64,000 nucleotides of DNA from Macrosoma leucophasiata (GCA_036365455.1 JAWQUS010000009.1:1456001-1520000), one strand, 5' to 3'; counted from the first letter of the stretch, positions 54,901 to 56,765 are shown. Notes: a model not told the origin generated them from the letters alone. Made by a program: numbers and translations.

Positions 54901-56765
54901 CTAATATTTAATGACAGTGTTGAACACTGTAATTAAATATTAGGACAATTCCCTTTAAGTTCATGGCGATGGATTCTACTTGATAAAAAATAAACTCGCA
55001 TTCTACCAAAAATACTTGCATTAACAAGTTTTGACGACAATATTATGCTGCGACACGGCTCCTTCTTGCGATACCGCCGCAACTCGCATGCAACTTTATT
55101 CGGTGGCATTTGAGGTTGACGCGTTCTGTACATCCATAGAGCAATACGGGCCACCGGTCGACCGGAGGGGAGTAGCCATAGCGTTTATTACCGGTGCAAA
55201 ACAGTCTGTCATTTTTGGCGGGAGAAAATTCGTGTGACACACATTACAAAAAATCGTCTATTACTACGAAGCTCACACCTTTACTTTAACAAAATACATA
55301 AATAATTTCACGCACACATTTAAACATCTCGGCCCACTTGGGTTTGTACCTCGACAGAGGGGAAAGCCTGCATATGGCTACTCCCCTCCGGTTCGCCGCG
55401 GCTGCCGGCCCGTGTTGCTCAATGTGTACAGAAAACTGAGTGAGGTCCACCACCGCGCGCAGGGAGCAGGAGCGGACGCGCGCGCAGCTACTGGAGGCGC
55501 TGGCCCGCCGCGGGACCGCGCTCTGCCGCCTGCGCGCGCTGCCCGCGCCGCCGCCACACTCGCTGCTGGACGCGCTGCACGCCAACCTGGCCGACGTGCT
55601 GCGCCTGGCCGACCTCTCCGACCCCAAGGTGCGCCCCCCGCCCCCCGCGCCCCGCGCCTGCCGCCTGCGCGCGCTGCCCGCGCCGCCGCCACACTCGCTG
55701 CTGGACGCGCTGCACGCCAACCTGGCCGACGTGCTGCGCCTGGCCGACCTCTCCGACCCCAAGGTGCGCCCCCCGCCCCCCGCGCCCCGCGCCTGCCGCC
55801 TGCGCGCGCTGCCCGCGCCGCCGCCACACTCGCTGCTGGACGCGCTGCACGCCAACCTGGCCGACGTGCTGCGCCTGGCCGACCTCTCCGACCCCAAGGT
55901 GCGCCCTCCGCCCCCCGCCTCCCCGCCCCCCGCGCTGCCCGCGCCGCCGCCACACTCGCTGCTGGACGCGCTGCACGCCAACCTGGCCGACGTGCTGCGC
56001 CTGGCCGACCTCTCCGACCCCAAGGTGCGCCCTCCGCCCCCCGCCTCCCCGCCCCCCGCGCTGCCCGCGCCGCCGCCACACTCGCTGCTGGACGCGCTGC
56101 ACGCCAACCTGGCCGACGTGCTGCGCCTGGCCGACCTCTCCGACCCCAAGGTGCGCCCCCCGCCCCCCGCGCCCCGCGCCTGCCGCCTGCGCGCGCTGCC
56201 CGCGCCGCCGCCACACTCGCTGCTGGACGCGCTGCACGCCAACCTGGCCGACGTGCTGCGCCTGGCCGACCTCTCCGACCCCAAGGTGCGCCCTCCGCCC
56301 CCCGCCTCCCCGCCCCCCGCGCTGCCCGCGCCGCCGCCACACTCGCTGCTGGACGCGCTGCACGCCAACCTGGCCGACGTGCTGCGCCTGGCCGACCTCT
56401 CCGACCCCAAGGTGCGCCCCCGCCCCCTGCCCCCCGCCTCCCGCGCTGCCCGCGCCGCCGCCTGCCCCCTGACCCCCGCCTCCCGCGCCTGCGTCCTCCG
56501 CCCCCCGCCCCGCCCTTAGACCGATACGTACGTTAACTTGGCCGACCTTCCCCAGGTGATCCACTACGGCGTGTGGCACTGCTTCACCCTGCAGCAGTGG
56601 GGGCGCGCCGTCAAGCTGCTGCAGAAGATCCAGGAGGACAAGCCCAGCCGCGAGGTGGAGGAGCGCCTGGCGGAGGCCTACCGCCAGCTGGGCTGGGCGC
56701 ACCTGGCCGCGCACACGCTGGCCGCGCTGCCCCTCAAGTACCCGCCCGCCTACCGGCCCTTCTAG
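6832..56765 (+). CDS. TPP2: Tripeptidyl-peptidase II, 25 coding exons
   Basis: Cytosolic serine exopeptidase of the subtilisin family (S8) that removes tripeptides from free N-termini of peptides, many of them released by the proteasome; in animals it forms very large homo-oligomers. The joined exons give 1293 residues (human protein about 1250) with every splice phase matching. Seen directly: FDSGVDP with catalytic Asp44, HGTHVAAIA with His267, SGGNHGP with oxyanion Asn370 and NGTSMAAPH with Ser458, so the peptidase is intact. The usual long TPP2 insert lies between Asp and His (exons 2-5). The C-terminal TPPII domain includes [31 protein letters not shown] and KTDTRPDA. The ATG at 6832 has A at -3 and G at +4, and the start aligns with the family N-terminus. 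Glycine-rich insertions occur in exons 12 and 14. Exons 8, 17, 18, 20 and 24 are tandemly amplified; the first copy of each was used in this model. Confidence 0.93.
7085..7213 (+). CDS. TPP2: TPP2 exon 2
   Basis: Residues 56-98. Contains [13 protein letters not shown], matching the TPP2 insert that follows the catalytic Asp. Acceptor ttttcag, donor gtaagc, phase 0 to 0. Confidence 0.92.
7214..7862. other. Start of intron 2, nothing recognised
   Basis: AT-rich intron sequence without a recognisable repeat. Confidence 0.45.
7863..8112 (+). repeat. Family B SINE, diverged copy
   Basis: Begins with a T-run and TGGTAAACAAGTATGCAGTTC, continues through ATTACCATTCAACCAGAACA and GCGGCATTTGCCGCC. 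Same order of blocks as the better copy at 22562-22855 but heavily mutated. Confidence 0.7.
8113..8760. other. Intron 2, nothing recognised
   Basis: AT-rich; no frame or shared repeat recognised. Confidence 0.4.
8989..9215. mobile_element. MITE nested in the Gypsy relic
   Basis: A 227-bp insertion that interrupts the RNase H-proximal frame. It is flanked by the direct repeat CTTACATGT at 8980-8988 and 9216-9224. The ends are imperfect inverted repeats (AGTGTTGTCAGGTC and the complement of GCCTGGCAACCCTA). Reading across the two flanks restores the order of the pol protein, which shows that the segment is an insertion. Confidence 0.8.
9225..10828 (+). pseudogene. Gypsy RNase H and integrase, broken
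   Basis: RNase H residues run to [11 protein letters not shown], stop in the family A insertion at 9451-9701, and resume at [16 protein letters not shown]. The integrase core shows DFMGPIAG (first Asp), VSDNGTQF (second Asp) and [12 protein letters not shown] (Glu). The zinc-binding HHCC segment can be followed only by switching frame between about 10165 and 10310 (CRECATC lies in the +1 frame), so two compensating small indels have occurred. A further shift near 10800 separates the core from the C-terminal domain. Dead copy. Confidence 0.85.
9451..9701 (-). repeat. Family A tRNA-like SINE, monomer
   Basis: A 251-bp insertion into the Gypsy frame with a 12-bp target duplication CGTTGGTATCTA at 9439-9450 and 9702-9713. 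On the minus strand it carries a tRNA-like core: A box TAGCTCAATTGG, B box GAGTTCGAGTCTC, and a perfectly paired T stem. The sequence outside the tRNA-like core contains AGATGGCGCT and ends in TTATTTCGCATTAACA (plus-strand sense). Confidence 0.85.
10848..11330 (+). pseudogene. Gypsy integrase C-terminal region
   Basis: [20 protein letters not shown] followed by [20 protein letters not shown] is the GPY/F-type chromodomain-like tail found after gypsy integrases. The remaining residues are low-complexity, rich in Pro, Ser and Arg. It is out of frame with the integrase core upstream. Confidence 0.75.
11529..11838 (+). repeat. Family B SINE, near full length
   Basis: T-run, AGTGGCAAACAAGCATGCAG, TGACTGCAGCCTATAGACA, CAGGGCCGTACATTACCACC and CTCTACCACCAGTG in the order seen in the other copies. 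Confidence 0.85.
11901..12113. repeat. Foldback element with perfect inner hairpin
   Basis: Outer arms GGGGCGTCCGCCTAACTCTA and the complement of TAGAGTTAGGCGGCCGGCCC pair over most of their length, then a second pairing of GTCAGTTTCGTAC with GTACGAAACTGAC. At the centre 25 bp (11967-11991) pair perfectly with 11998-12022 around a 6-nt loop. It lies 70 bp upstream of exon 3. Confidence 0.8.
12183..12369 (+). CDS. TPP2: TPP2 exon 3
   Basis: Residues 99-161, with [25 protein letters not shown] and [13 protein letters not shown]. Acceptor ttttag, donor gtgagg, ends with one base of the next codon. Confidence 0.92.
12460..12850 (-). repeat. Two LINE 3'-end scraps
   Basis: The minus strand of 12480-12600 and of 12710-12850 matches the end of the LINE fragment at 48434-48727 ([14 protein letters not shown], then [14 protein letters not shown]). 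Two separate diverged copies of the same tail in one intron. Confidence 0.7.
13088..13235 (+). CDS. TPP2: TPP2 exon 4
   Basis: Residues 161-210, ending in [13 protein letters not shown], a conserved TPP2 block. Acceptor ttgacag, donor gtaaag. Confidence 0.92.
13374..13505 (-). repeat. Family A tRNA-like SINE, partial
   Basis: Holds the complete tRNA-like core on the minus strand with a few substitutions (for example CTTGTCC for CTAGTCC on the plus strand) and short flanks. The outer parts are missing. Confidence 0.8.
13680..14304 (-). pseudogene. 5'-truncated LINE, C-terminus and 3' UTR
   Basis: Minus strand. A 74-codon end of ORF2 (14304-14080) reads [18 protein letters not shown] and [19 protein letters not shown], a pattern usual at the C-terminus of one lepidopteran LINE family. 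Its 3' UTR continues to about 13680 with GCAGAGTTCTTCTCAG-type blocks. A second 3' UTR copy lies at 28571-28935. Confidence 0.65.
14349..14512 (+). CDS. TPP2: TPP2 exon 5
   Basis: Residues 210-265 ([12 protein letters not shown] to VVGMCS). GC-rich. Acceptor tattcag, donor gtgagt. The catalytic HGTHV follows in the next exon. Confidence 0.92.
14513..15139. other. Intron 5, first part
   Basis: A possible MITE with GTTGCCAACCGTCCGG / TTTCAACCCTGG ends at about 14909-15040 resembles the nested MITE at 8989. The rest is unremarkable. Confidence 0.35.
15140..15310 (-). repeat. LINE 3'-tail fragment
   Basis: GCGGCCTTATCGCT and CTTTATTGTACACTCA blocks are shared with 20350-20520. On the minus strand it ends in AATAAAG followed by an ATT-rich run, as a LINE tail does. 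Confidence 0.65.
15720..15966 (+). CDS. TPP2: TPP2 exon 6 (catalytic His)
   Basis: Residues 265-347. [11 protein letters not shown] holds catalytic His267; [20 protein letters not shown] and [14 protein letters not shown] match the subtilisin fold of TPP2. Very GC-rich. Donor gtcagt is used, leaving two bases (GG). Confidence 0.93.
15985..16420 (-). pseudogene. LINE ORF2 C-terminal relic (RTE-like)
   Basis: Minus-strand translation in broken frames gives [58 protein letters not shown] and [10 protein letters not shown], the classical end of endonuclease-reverse transcriptases. Frameshifted. Sequence up to about 16700 may be the same copy but is too decayed to follow. Confidence 0.8.
16421..17077. 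other. Rest of intron 6
   Basis: No confident feature; small open frames here are not recognisable proteins. Confidence 0.4.
17078..17208 (+). CDS. TPP2: TPP2 exon 7 (oxyanion Asn)
   Basis: Residues 347-391, [14 protein letters not shown] then [16 protein letters not shown]. Asn370 is the oxyanion-hole residue. Acceptor gtaccag, donor gtaact. Confidence 0.93.
17265..17479. repeat. MITE with 40-bp inverted ends
   Basis: Inverted ends ATTGTAAAGAAGTGTAACTA continuing through AGCCCAAAAGAATGGTTCCA, matched by their complement at 17440-17479 with few changes. It fills most of intron 7. Confidence 0.8.
17527..17689 (+). CDS. TPP2: TPP2 exon 8
   Basis: Residues 391-445: [31 protein letters not shown] and APGGAVASV. 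Acceptor gttgcag, donor gtgagt. The 3' part is duplicated downstream. Confidence 0.92.
17612..17875 (+). repeat. Exon 8 3'-end tandem triplication
   Basis: Three copies beginning CTCGCGCGGGCCCTG at 17612, 17720 and 17821. Copy 2 keeps a potential acceptor (ctgcag at 17714-17719) and the donor at 17798, enclosing 78 nt that start and end in the same phase as the native exon end. Copy 3 has lost the acceptor (cttcaa) and most of the coding end but keeps gtgagt. Confidence 0.9.
18030..18100 (+). CDS. TPP2: TPP2 exon 9 (catalytic Ser)
   Basis: Residues 445-469, [20 protein letters not shown]; Ser458 is the nucleophile. Acceptor ttccag, donor gtacgt. Confidence 0.93.
18108..18297. repeat. CA/CCCA-rich microsatellite
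   Basis: About a dozen irregular units of the type CCACCCAAACACACA, starting 8 nt after the exon 9 donor. Confidence 0.9.
18330..18490 (-). repeat. tRNA-like SINE fragment (third family)
   Basis: On the minus strand GATTAGTCCAGCGGTGTGAC, then GTCGCGGGTTTCTATCCCCG gives A- and B-box-like sites, followed by a CACACAACACAAACACCCAG-type body (plus-strand sense). A familiar lepidopteran tRNA-derived type. Confidence 0.6.
18527..18920. repeat. Family A SINE, inverted dimer at a splice site
   Basis: 394 bp flanked by the 12-bp duplication AGTAAATTATAT (18515-18526 and 18921-18932). Two tRNA-like cores face in opposite directions (minus near 18580-18660, plus near 18760-18845) around a short centre with AGATGGCGCT. 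The exon 10 acceptor follows 8 nt after the second duplication. Confidence 0.88.
18941..19080 (+). CDS. TPP2: TPP2 exon 10
   Basis: Residues 469-515: [28 protein letters not shown] and [12 protein letters not shown], closing the peptidase domain. Acceptor tttacag lies just after a SINE insertion. Donor gtattt. Confidence 0.92.
19600..19975 (-). repeat. Family B SINE, full copy plus fragment
   Basis: Minus-strand copy at 19690-19975 (complement of CAAACAAGCATACAGTTCAC at its end); a further piece of the same family at 19600-19670. Intron 10 otherwise shows no feature. Confidence 0.8.
20114..20309 (+). CDS. TPP2: TPP2 exon 11
   Basis: Residues 516-581: [18 protein letters not shown] to [13 protein letters not shown]. 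Contains a Pro/Ala-rich insertion ([11 protein letters not shown]). Acceptor cctcag, donor gtgagc. Confidence 0.9.
20350..20520 (-). repeat. LINE 3'-tail fragment
   Basis: Same family as 15140-15310: TTTATTGTACACCAGTA and GGCGGCCTTATCGCT. Confidence 0.65.
20812..21425 (+). repeat. Family B SINE split by a family A insertion
   Basis: AGTGGCAAACAAGTATGCAA to TTCACATTGAT at 20812-20844, continued at 21195 after the insertion and running to about 21425. This fixes the relative age: B older than A here. Confidence 0.85.
20845..21194. repeat. Family A SINE, inverted dimer
   Basis: 350 bp with the 13-bp duplication AATTCACATTGAT at 20832-20844 and 21195-21207. Two opposed tRNA-like cores; the left arm is cut at GCCCGATT. 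Confidence 0.88.
21616..21805 (+). CDS. TPP2: TPP2 exon 12
   Basis: Residues 581-644: [20 protein letters not shown], a Gly-rich run [11 protein letters not shown], then [20 protein letters not shown]. Acceptor attgcag, donor gtttgt. Confidence 0.9.
21806..22397. other. Intron 12
   Basis: ACCAAACGTCGCGCATAAGA with GAGGGGAGGAGGTTG (about 21838-21890) recurs near 49247-49300, so it is a repeat scrap. Nothing else recognised. Confidence 0.5.
22398..22552 (+). CDS. TPP2: TPP2 exon 13
   Basis: Residues 644-696: [20 protein letters not shown] to RHFVI, matching the YD..GPLFRVP block of TPP2. Acceptor gttccag, donor gtgagt. Confidence 0.92.
22562..22855 (+). repeat. Family B SINE, full copy
   Basis: T-run then AGTGGCAAACAAGCGTGCAG to CTCTACCACCAGTA; the clearest copy in the window. 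On the minus strand it ends like the 3' UTR of the LINE at 3585, as a SINE sharing its partner's tail does. Confidence 0.85.
22868..23130. repeat. Family C MITE
   Basis: GGGCCACCGGCCGCGGCGGA at one end, complement-type CCGGTCCGGCCCGTGTTACT at the other; internal GACAGCCTGTTTTGCATCGG. Inverted relative to the copies at 55135, 58650 and 59441. Confidence 0.8.
23328..23737. repeat. Family A SINE, rearranged dimer
   Basis: 410 bp between 10-bp duplications AAATAAATTA (23318-23327, 23738-23747). The left arm breaks off inside its B box; the right arm is a complete plus-sense unit including the AAGGGTAAAAGCGACTTCTT head. Confidence 0.82.
23880..23999. repeat. Small MITE
   Basis: Ends TAAGGGC and GCCCTTA with inner pairing around ACTGCGA / TCGCAGT; 120 bp. 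Confidence 0.6.
24103..24610. repeat. MITE with long inverted ends
   Basis: AGGCTGAGTTGCACCGAGGT near the left end and ACCGTGGTGCAACCCAGGCT at the right are inverted, followed inward by GTTAAAGTTATTGTAACAT and its complement. The centre is GC-rich. Confidence 0.8.
24697..24923 (+). CDS. TPP2: TPP2 exon 14
   Basis: Residues 696-771: [11 protein letters not shown], a Gly-rich stretch of about 20 residues not found at this place in the mammalian protein, then [18 protein letters not shown]. Acceptor ccacag, donor gtgagt. Confidence 0.9.
25166..25371. repeat. Foldback element, family E
   Basis: Inverted ends AATATTGCACATCGAGCCT and complement; internal CGTTTCGACTTCGTAGA, ACCTACGTAAGCACTGA and CGCTCTACAGAC. 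A second copy lies at about 54708-54900. Confidence 0.7.
25546..25921. repeat. Family A SINE, inverted dimer
   Basis: 376 bp flanked by TAAAATGTT (25537-25545 and 25922-25930). Both tRNA-like cores present; the centre keeps TATTATATCGGTTGCC and a shortened AGTAGC region. Confidence 0.87.
26037..26251 (+). CDS. TPP2: TPP2 exon 15
   Basis: Residues 772-843: [36 protein letters not shown] and [19 protein letters not shown]. Acceptor cccccag, donor gtgagt. Confidence 0.93.
26260..26530. repeat. ACACGCC run and decayed CCTCCGCGCAGGT repeats
   Basis: Five ACACGCC units at about 26262-26300, then four imperfect units beginning CCTCCGC(A/G)CA at irregular spacing. Follows directly on the exon 15 donor. 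Confidence 0.7.
26683..26794 (+). CDS. TPP2: TPP2 exon 16
   Basis: Residues 843-880: [20 protein letters not shown] and [11 protein letters not shown]. Acceptor gtttcag, donor gtattt, phase 0, which sets the frame for exon 17. Confidence 0.93.
26920..26990 (-). repeat. Family B SINE fragment
   Basis: Complement of CAAACAAGCATGCAGTTCAC and of the TATAGACACCCACAC block. A smaller piece lies at 26545-26590. Confidence 0.7.
27050..28270. repeat. Decayed tandem array of two alternating unit types
   Basis: Seven imperfect units of roughly 120-150 bp. One type has AGTAACAAAGAGTCCG (near 27115, 27515, 27790), the other GGCTCAAAGAGTCCACATAC (near 27235, 27375, 27645, 28015). It ends in AAAATCGGTTCACTCG, a CAGA run and TTTATAATATTAGTAGGGAT, a common end of lepidopteran elements. 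Confidence 0.75.
28480..30620. repeat. Direct-repeat pair, possible decayed LTR element
   Basis: About 200 bp at 29190-29385 (with its beginning at 28520-28570, split by the LINE tail) recurs at 30405-30600: GTAACGGGA, ATCGAGTTATA, AATTTGTAC.AACAGTATGCA. The roughly 1 kb between them has no recognisable coding. It could be a non-autonomous LTR element or two copies of one dispersed repeat. Confidence 0.4.
28571..28935 (-). repeat. LINE 3' UTR copy with (AGAAT)n
   Basis: Same family as 13680-14080 (GAGAAGAACTCCGCTACC against GAGAAGAACTCTGCCACT). The minus-strand 3' end carries a TATTC-type tail. Confidence 0.65.
31493..32410 (+). CDS. LINE ORF1 protein with PHD-type zinc finger
   Basis: 305 residues. 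The N-terminus (about 1-53) has paired Cys in [17 protein letters not shown] and WRCPKCKP spacing, a PHD-like finger. Residues about 65-155 are helical with heptad-like leucines (a likely coiled coil for oligomerisation). From [20 protein letters not shown] onward it resembles the RNA-binding domain of L1-type ORF1 proteins. Probable nucleic-acid chaperone that packages the element RNA. Confidence 0.85.
   Translation: MFTCASCGDQHTDGPTCSICRKQYDFPCSGVSEIGYRKLGDRRNTWRCPKCKPVPAGSSPQPTQLDSMQEQLNKIAFQLTPLAALVNDVKSIKDEISTLKESIEMAHQLIGDFSGSIKNLESRLCNVEKVADEVPALQDKITKLFTELNDRDQWARANNIEIRGIPLRQNENLYDIALKIGQVCDVTIKKEEINYIARVPTRVPNTDKPIIVAFNNRYRKEELIASARKKKASLSDLGFTDRTGNYYLNDHLTQRNKTLLSRAKILAKEKNFQYIWVKHSKIMARKSDTSPVFFIREENDLKKIT
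32473..32970 (+). CDS. Hydrophobic ORF between LINE ORF1 and ORF2
   Basis: 165 codons without a stop, ending 16 nt inside the start of ORF2 in another frame. The predicted protein is strongly hydrophobic with several stretches long enough to span a membrane (for example [20 protein letters not shown]). No family is recognised. The sense strand is T-rich here, so a hydrophobic translation is expected by composition and this may not be a gene. Confidence 0.25.
   Translation: MRTAFNNAVFCSRVGNRFVNVSALQFILFSYAIALAKDAIMTIFVYAWSSCSYWAFGTCIGSSVAMLHCAEIFVFSIPPLKIFHYIFIFLFAFVYCNFALCFNAIYSIIFCLLYINRFLILIETRYFAGFRVHTLCSATYFLLLIIHKLYSFTIIMFDVFQWLLN
32955..35861 (+). CDS. LINE ORF2: endonuclease and reverse transcriptase
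   Basis: 968 residues. N-terminal AP-type endonuclease: [11 protein letters not shown] (Asn11), ITESW (Glu38), GDFNMGD (Asp158, Asn160) and AHHKSLLF (His about 235). Reverse transcriptase: [53 protein letters not shown] and YADD at 684-687. C-terminal RT thumb and tail follow. All catalytic motifs are intact. It nicks target DNA and copies the element RNA there. The ATG at 32955 is the first in frame and fits the usual endonuclease start. Confidence 0.92.
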   Translation: MASQLKLYYQNVRGLRTKTSIFKRNLLLNNYDVIVITESWLWEGIGVSELFDSRYLVWRRDRNYASTKESYGGGVLIAVRRDFKAMHRPEWSSSAEDIWVTVNCNNSKGSHRKIHLCSLYLCDEKLGFRFNSQLTNFSDKLSYISDSCPEDTIIVMGDFNMGDVQWTWDHCNISQPSGIRGDAQIYFFDCLSASALNQYNNCANVNDRVLDWVLSNADLTLCASDDPLVPEDAHHKSLLFTINSVEFKTLKNKSRFKYFYQSADFDEINSNLSEVDWDCCLFGCSLDEATDNFYSHLYDLINKYVPHKVVTPNQFPPWYSSALKKVLKEKFKFLNKYNIYGNSYDYDTFSLLRKRAKDLEKSCYTEYLETVETSIVNNPKMLWSFIKSNKNGDHGFPPHFIFEDKSSDTGETICEFFSAYFQSNFLNSTTPNCQNINQSDSNSSFALNDIYINPESIFKLLKTTDLTKGAGPDRISPIFISKCSTHLTKPLTILFKRSIRDGVIPKIWKSALITPVFKTGNKHDVKNYRPISKLCIFAKILEHLVHEQLYTFLKPTLAPEQHGFVKGRSTTSNLVAFIDYTTLNMDTGGQVDAIFTDYRKAFDRIDHCILLQKLLAAGIHGNLFRWFCSYIQNRTQKVVVNGYSSSWIVVPSGVPQGSKMGPLLFDIFINDIGSCFEYSKFILYADDMKILKKINELRDCLLIQEDLTRLENYCTSNKLDLNIDKCFTISFSRKLNIINYDYTISTIKLRRVSEIRDLGVTHDSKLTYENHIDKIVKKANKSLAFIKRTCSQFHSIKPLKVLYCSYVRSVLEYCSQIWNPVYNVYIIRIENIQKRFLRYLQFKCNQFDDSYETRCSRHHILPLEVRRKISDIVFFTKIAQSRVDSPSLLSKISLKIPIKSVREQHKNITLHVPTYGTNYRKNAYFIRSANYVNRLTPDHELDLFNSSPDCFRNAITRDWFNAITELPA
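36399..36521 (+). CDS. TPP2: TPP2 exon 17, first (divergent) copy
   Basis: Residues 881-921: [20 protein letters not shown] to GDAYPAK. The Cys before DMLYESE agrees with the family better than the Gly of all later copies, so this is probably the ancestral exon. 123 nt, phase 0 at both ends. Acceptor atctgcag, donor gtgggc. Confidence 0.9.
36399..42845 (+). repeat. Exon 17 tandem array: 44 full copies plus one cut copy
   Basis: Each later unit is 143 bp: a 117-nt exon copy ([14 protein letters not shown] to GDAYPAK) plus the 26-nt spacer gtgggccccgtctctcgtgtctgcag (given as gtgggcccc..tctgcag). Exon copies end every 143, 149 or 155 bp; the longer units have one or two extra TCCCTG hexamers, which add Ser-Leu in frame. 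The only other differences I saw are a C/T change in the spacer and a TCCCCG hexamer, both recurring in two blocks (38700-38900 and 42010-42360). Every copy keeps acceptor and donor in phase 0. The last copy breaks off at 42845. Last complete donor follows 42760. Confidence 0.95.
42964..43119 (+). CDS. TPP2: TPP2 exon 18, first copy
   Basis: Residues 922-973: [40 protein letters not shown] and AYCHPSH. Acceptor gtgcag, donor gtgagt, phase 0 at both ends. Confidence 0.92.
43048..44164 (+). repeat. Exon 18 3'-end tandem array, 12 copies
   Basis: Coding ends (CAC before gtgagt) at 43119, 43215, 43311, 43400, 43496, 43592, 43681, 43777, 43873, 43971, 44067 and 44164. Spacings are 96-96-89, 96-96-89, then 96, 96, 98, 96, 97, so a 281-bp higher-order unit was copied. 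Each 96-bp unit is a 45-nt spacer with a C-rich tract and gtgcag, then 51 nt (17 codons, [17 protein letters not shown]), phase 0 to 0. The 89-bp type has gtgcac instead but a usable ctgcag further in. Confidence 0.95.
44165..44713. other. End of intron 18
   Basis: Contains two diverged units at about 44450-44540 and 44541-44640 (CAAACGTCGTT.TGCCATA), a lepidopteran repeat. No coding seen. Confidence 0.5.
44714..44802 (+). CDS. TPP2: TPP2 exon 19
   Basis: Residues 974-1003: [20 protein letters not shown] and YFTPPPAD. Acceptor tttacag, donor gtgagt; leaves AA. Less GC-rich than its neighbours and not amplified. Confidence 0.9.
45127..45435 (+). repeat. Family B SINE with internal hairpin
   Basis: AGTGGCAAACAAGCAAGCAG to the CTCCGTCACCGGAGCTCTA end. 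An extra inverted piece (GATGCGTTACCACTCTCAGG then AGTGGTAACGCATCTGC) lies in the middle. Ends about 60 bp before exon 20. Confidence 0.82.
45495..45721 (+). CDS. TPP2: TPP2 exon 20, first copy
   Basis: Residues 1003-1079: [29 protein letters not shown], a Pro/Arg-rich part, RDRDKDKAR and [18 protein letters not shown]. Acceptor gtgcag, donor gtgagt, leaves one base. Confidence 0.9.
45570..46274 (+). repeat. Exon 20 3'-end tandem array, 4 copies
   Basis: Coding ends at 45721, 45895, 46069 and 46241 (units 174, 174, 172 bp). Copies 2-4 lack 21 nt of the Pro/Arg-rich part and share a TAC.GCGCTACACG change. Internal ccgcacag could serve as acceptor; from exon 19 (leaving AA) it would be in frame, but from another exon 20 donor it would not. 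Reading through the first donor meets TGA at 45757. Confidence 0.92.
46275..47494 (+). mobile_element. mariner-type DNA transposon, 5' end missing
   Basis: Right inverted repeat GAAGAAACTTTTTCGCCAAC at 47475-47494 is of mariner type. The matching left end is not present: the sequence passes directly from the last exon 20 unit into mariner 5' UTR-like sequence. Confidence 0.85.
46398..47384 (+). pseudogene. mariner transposase, inactivated
   Basis: Starts [20 protein letters not shown] with the helix-turn-helix region, then a TGA in place of a Trp codon near 46534 before [21 protein letters not shown] frameshift in the A-run near 46730 and another at 47125 break the rest. The catalytic pieces can still be seen: [11 protein letters not shown] (first Asp), HHDNA (second Asp) and [13 protein letters not shown] (third Asp), the D,D34D arrangement. 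Cannot encode an active enzyme. Confidence 0.92.
47888..47999 (+). CDS. TPP2: TPP2 exon 21
   Basis: Residues 1079-1116: [20 protein letters not shown] and [15 protein letters not shown]. Acceptor gttgcag, donor gtaagg. Confidence 0.92.
48080..48152 (+). CDS. TPP2: TPP2 exon 22
   Basis: Residues 1116-1140: [25 protein letters not shown]. Intron 21 is only 80 nt. Acceptor gtttcag, donor gtaagg, phase 0. Confidence 0.92.
48434..48730 (+). pseudogene. LINE reverse-transcriptase C-terminal fragment
   Basis: [39 protein letters not shown] and [14 protein letters not shown] form the characteristic tail of a lepidopteran endonuclease-reverse transcriptase, ending with a TACA-type microsatellite. 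RT core absent. Confidence 0.8.
48731..49404. other. Intron 22, middle
   Basis: GCATTTCACACACGCATA (about 48967) and TACGCGTGTGTGCGTATGAA (about 49013) form an imperfect inverted pair; 49247-49300 repeats the scrap at 21838. Otherwise nothing. Confidence 0.45.
49405..50860 (+). mobile_element. 5'-truncated LINE with poly(A)
   Basis: RT frame to a stop at 50614-50616: [50 protein letters not shown] and YADD, then [16 protein letters not shown] and [18 protein letters not shown] 3' UTR of about 220 nt and about 22 A residues follow. Endonuclease missing. The RT frame is open, so the copy is fairly young but not autonomous. Confidence 0.88.
50931..51016 (+). CDS. TPP2: TPP2 exon 23
   Basis: Residues 1141-1169: [28 protein letters not shown], one of the best conserved TPP2 blocks. 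Acceptor tacacag, donor gtgagt. Confidence 0.93.
51017..52050. other. Intron 23, first part
   Basis: A perfect hairpin at 51611-51645 (15-bp arms, 5-nt loop) and a LINE-tail scrap after it. No coding recognised. Confidence 0.5.
52067..52484 (-). repeat. Family A SINE, direct tandem (one and a third units)
   Basis: A complete unit of about 305 bp followed head-to-tail by the first 110 bp of a second, cut inside the tRNA-like core. GGTATTTT flanks both sides (52059 and 52485). Confidence 0.85.
52777..53307. mobile_element. PIF/Harbinger-like non-autonomous element
   Basis: Long inverted ends AGCCGCATTTATATTTATCT then GACGTGTTGTGTTGTGATGC, flanked by the 3-bp duplication TAA (52774-52776, 53308-53310) that Harbinger elements make. 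Inside, a short + frame reads [26 protein letters not shown], the usual acidic-then-basic start of Harbinger transposases. Confidence 0.8.
53415..53914. mobile_element. Inverted-repeat element holding a Penelope-like GIY-YIG scrap
   Basis: 55-bp near-perfect inverted ends (GTAAACGGGACTTAATCGCG, then TACTATTTTAATCGAAGTAT). Between them about 53470-53680 translates in two frames to [20 protein letters not shown] and [20 protein letters not shown], the end of the GIY-YIG endonuclease of Penelope-like elements. Frameshifted and incomplete. Confidence 0.65.
53915..54700. other. Intron 23, nothing firm
   Basis: No recognisable protein; no repeat shared within the window. Confidence 0.4.
54708..54900. 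repeat. Foldback element, family E, second copy
   Basis: CGTTTCGACTTCGTAGAGCG, CCTACGTAAGCACTGACAG and CGCTCTACAGACGAAATAAG match the copy at 25166-25371. Confidence 0.7.
55135..55425. repeat. Family C MITE
   Basis: CATAGAGCAATACGGGCCAC at the left, complement-type GGCCCGTGTTGCTCAATG at the right, with AAACAGTCTGTCATTTTTGG inside. Ends 37 nt before exon 24. Confidence 0.85.
55463..55628 (+). CDS. TPP2: TPP2 exon 24, first copy
   Basis: Residues 1169-1224: [40 protein letters not shown] and ADLSDPK. Acceptor gcgcag, donor gtgcgc. If the last donor of the array is used, the exon runs to 56411 and gains 261 codons in frame. Confidence 0.85.
55524..56411 (+). repeat. Exon 24 tandem array, 7 copies, continuously open
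   Basis: Copies end (AAG before gtgcgc) at 55628, 55763, 55898, 56024, 56150, 56285 and 56411. Units are 135 or 126 bp, both multiples of three, and the native frame has no stop until 56517. There is no AG acceptor between copies, so this array can only lengthen the exon, by whichever donor is chosen; every choice keeps the frame. Confidence 0.93.
56556..56765 (+). CDS. TPP2: TPP2 exon 25 and stop
   Basis: Residues 1225-1293: [46 protein letters not shown] and KYPPAYRPF, then TAG. Matches the family C-terminus. Acceptor ccccag, phase 0. Confidence 0.93.
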   Translation: MIHYGVWHCFTLQQWGRAVKLLQKIQEDKPSREVEERLAEAYRQLGWAHLAAHTLAALPLKYPPAYRPF

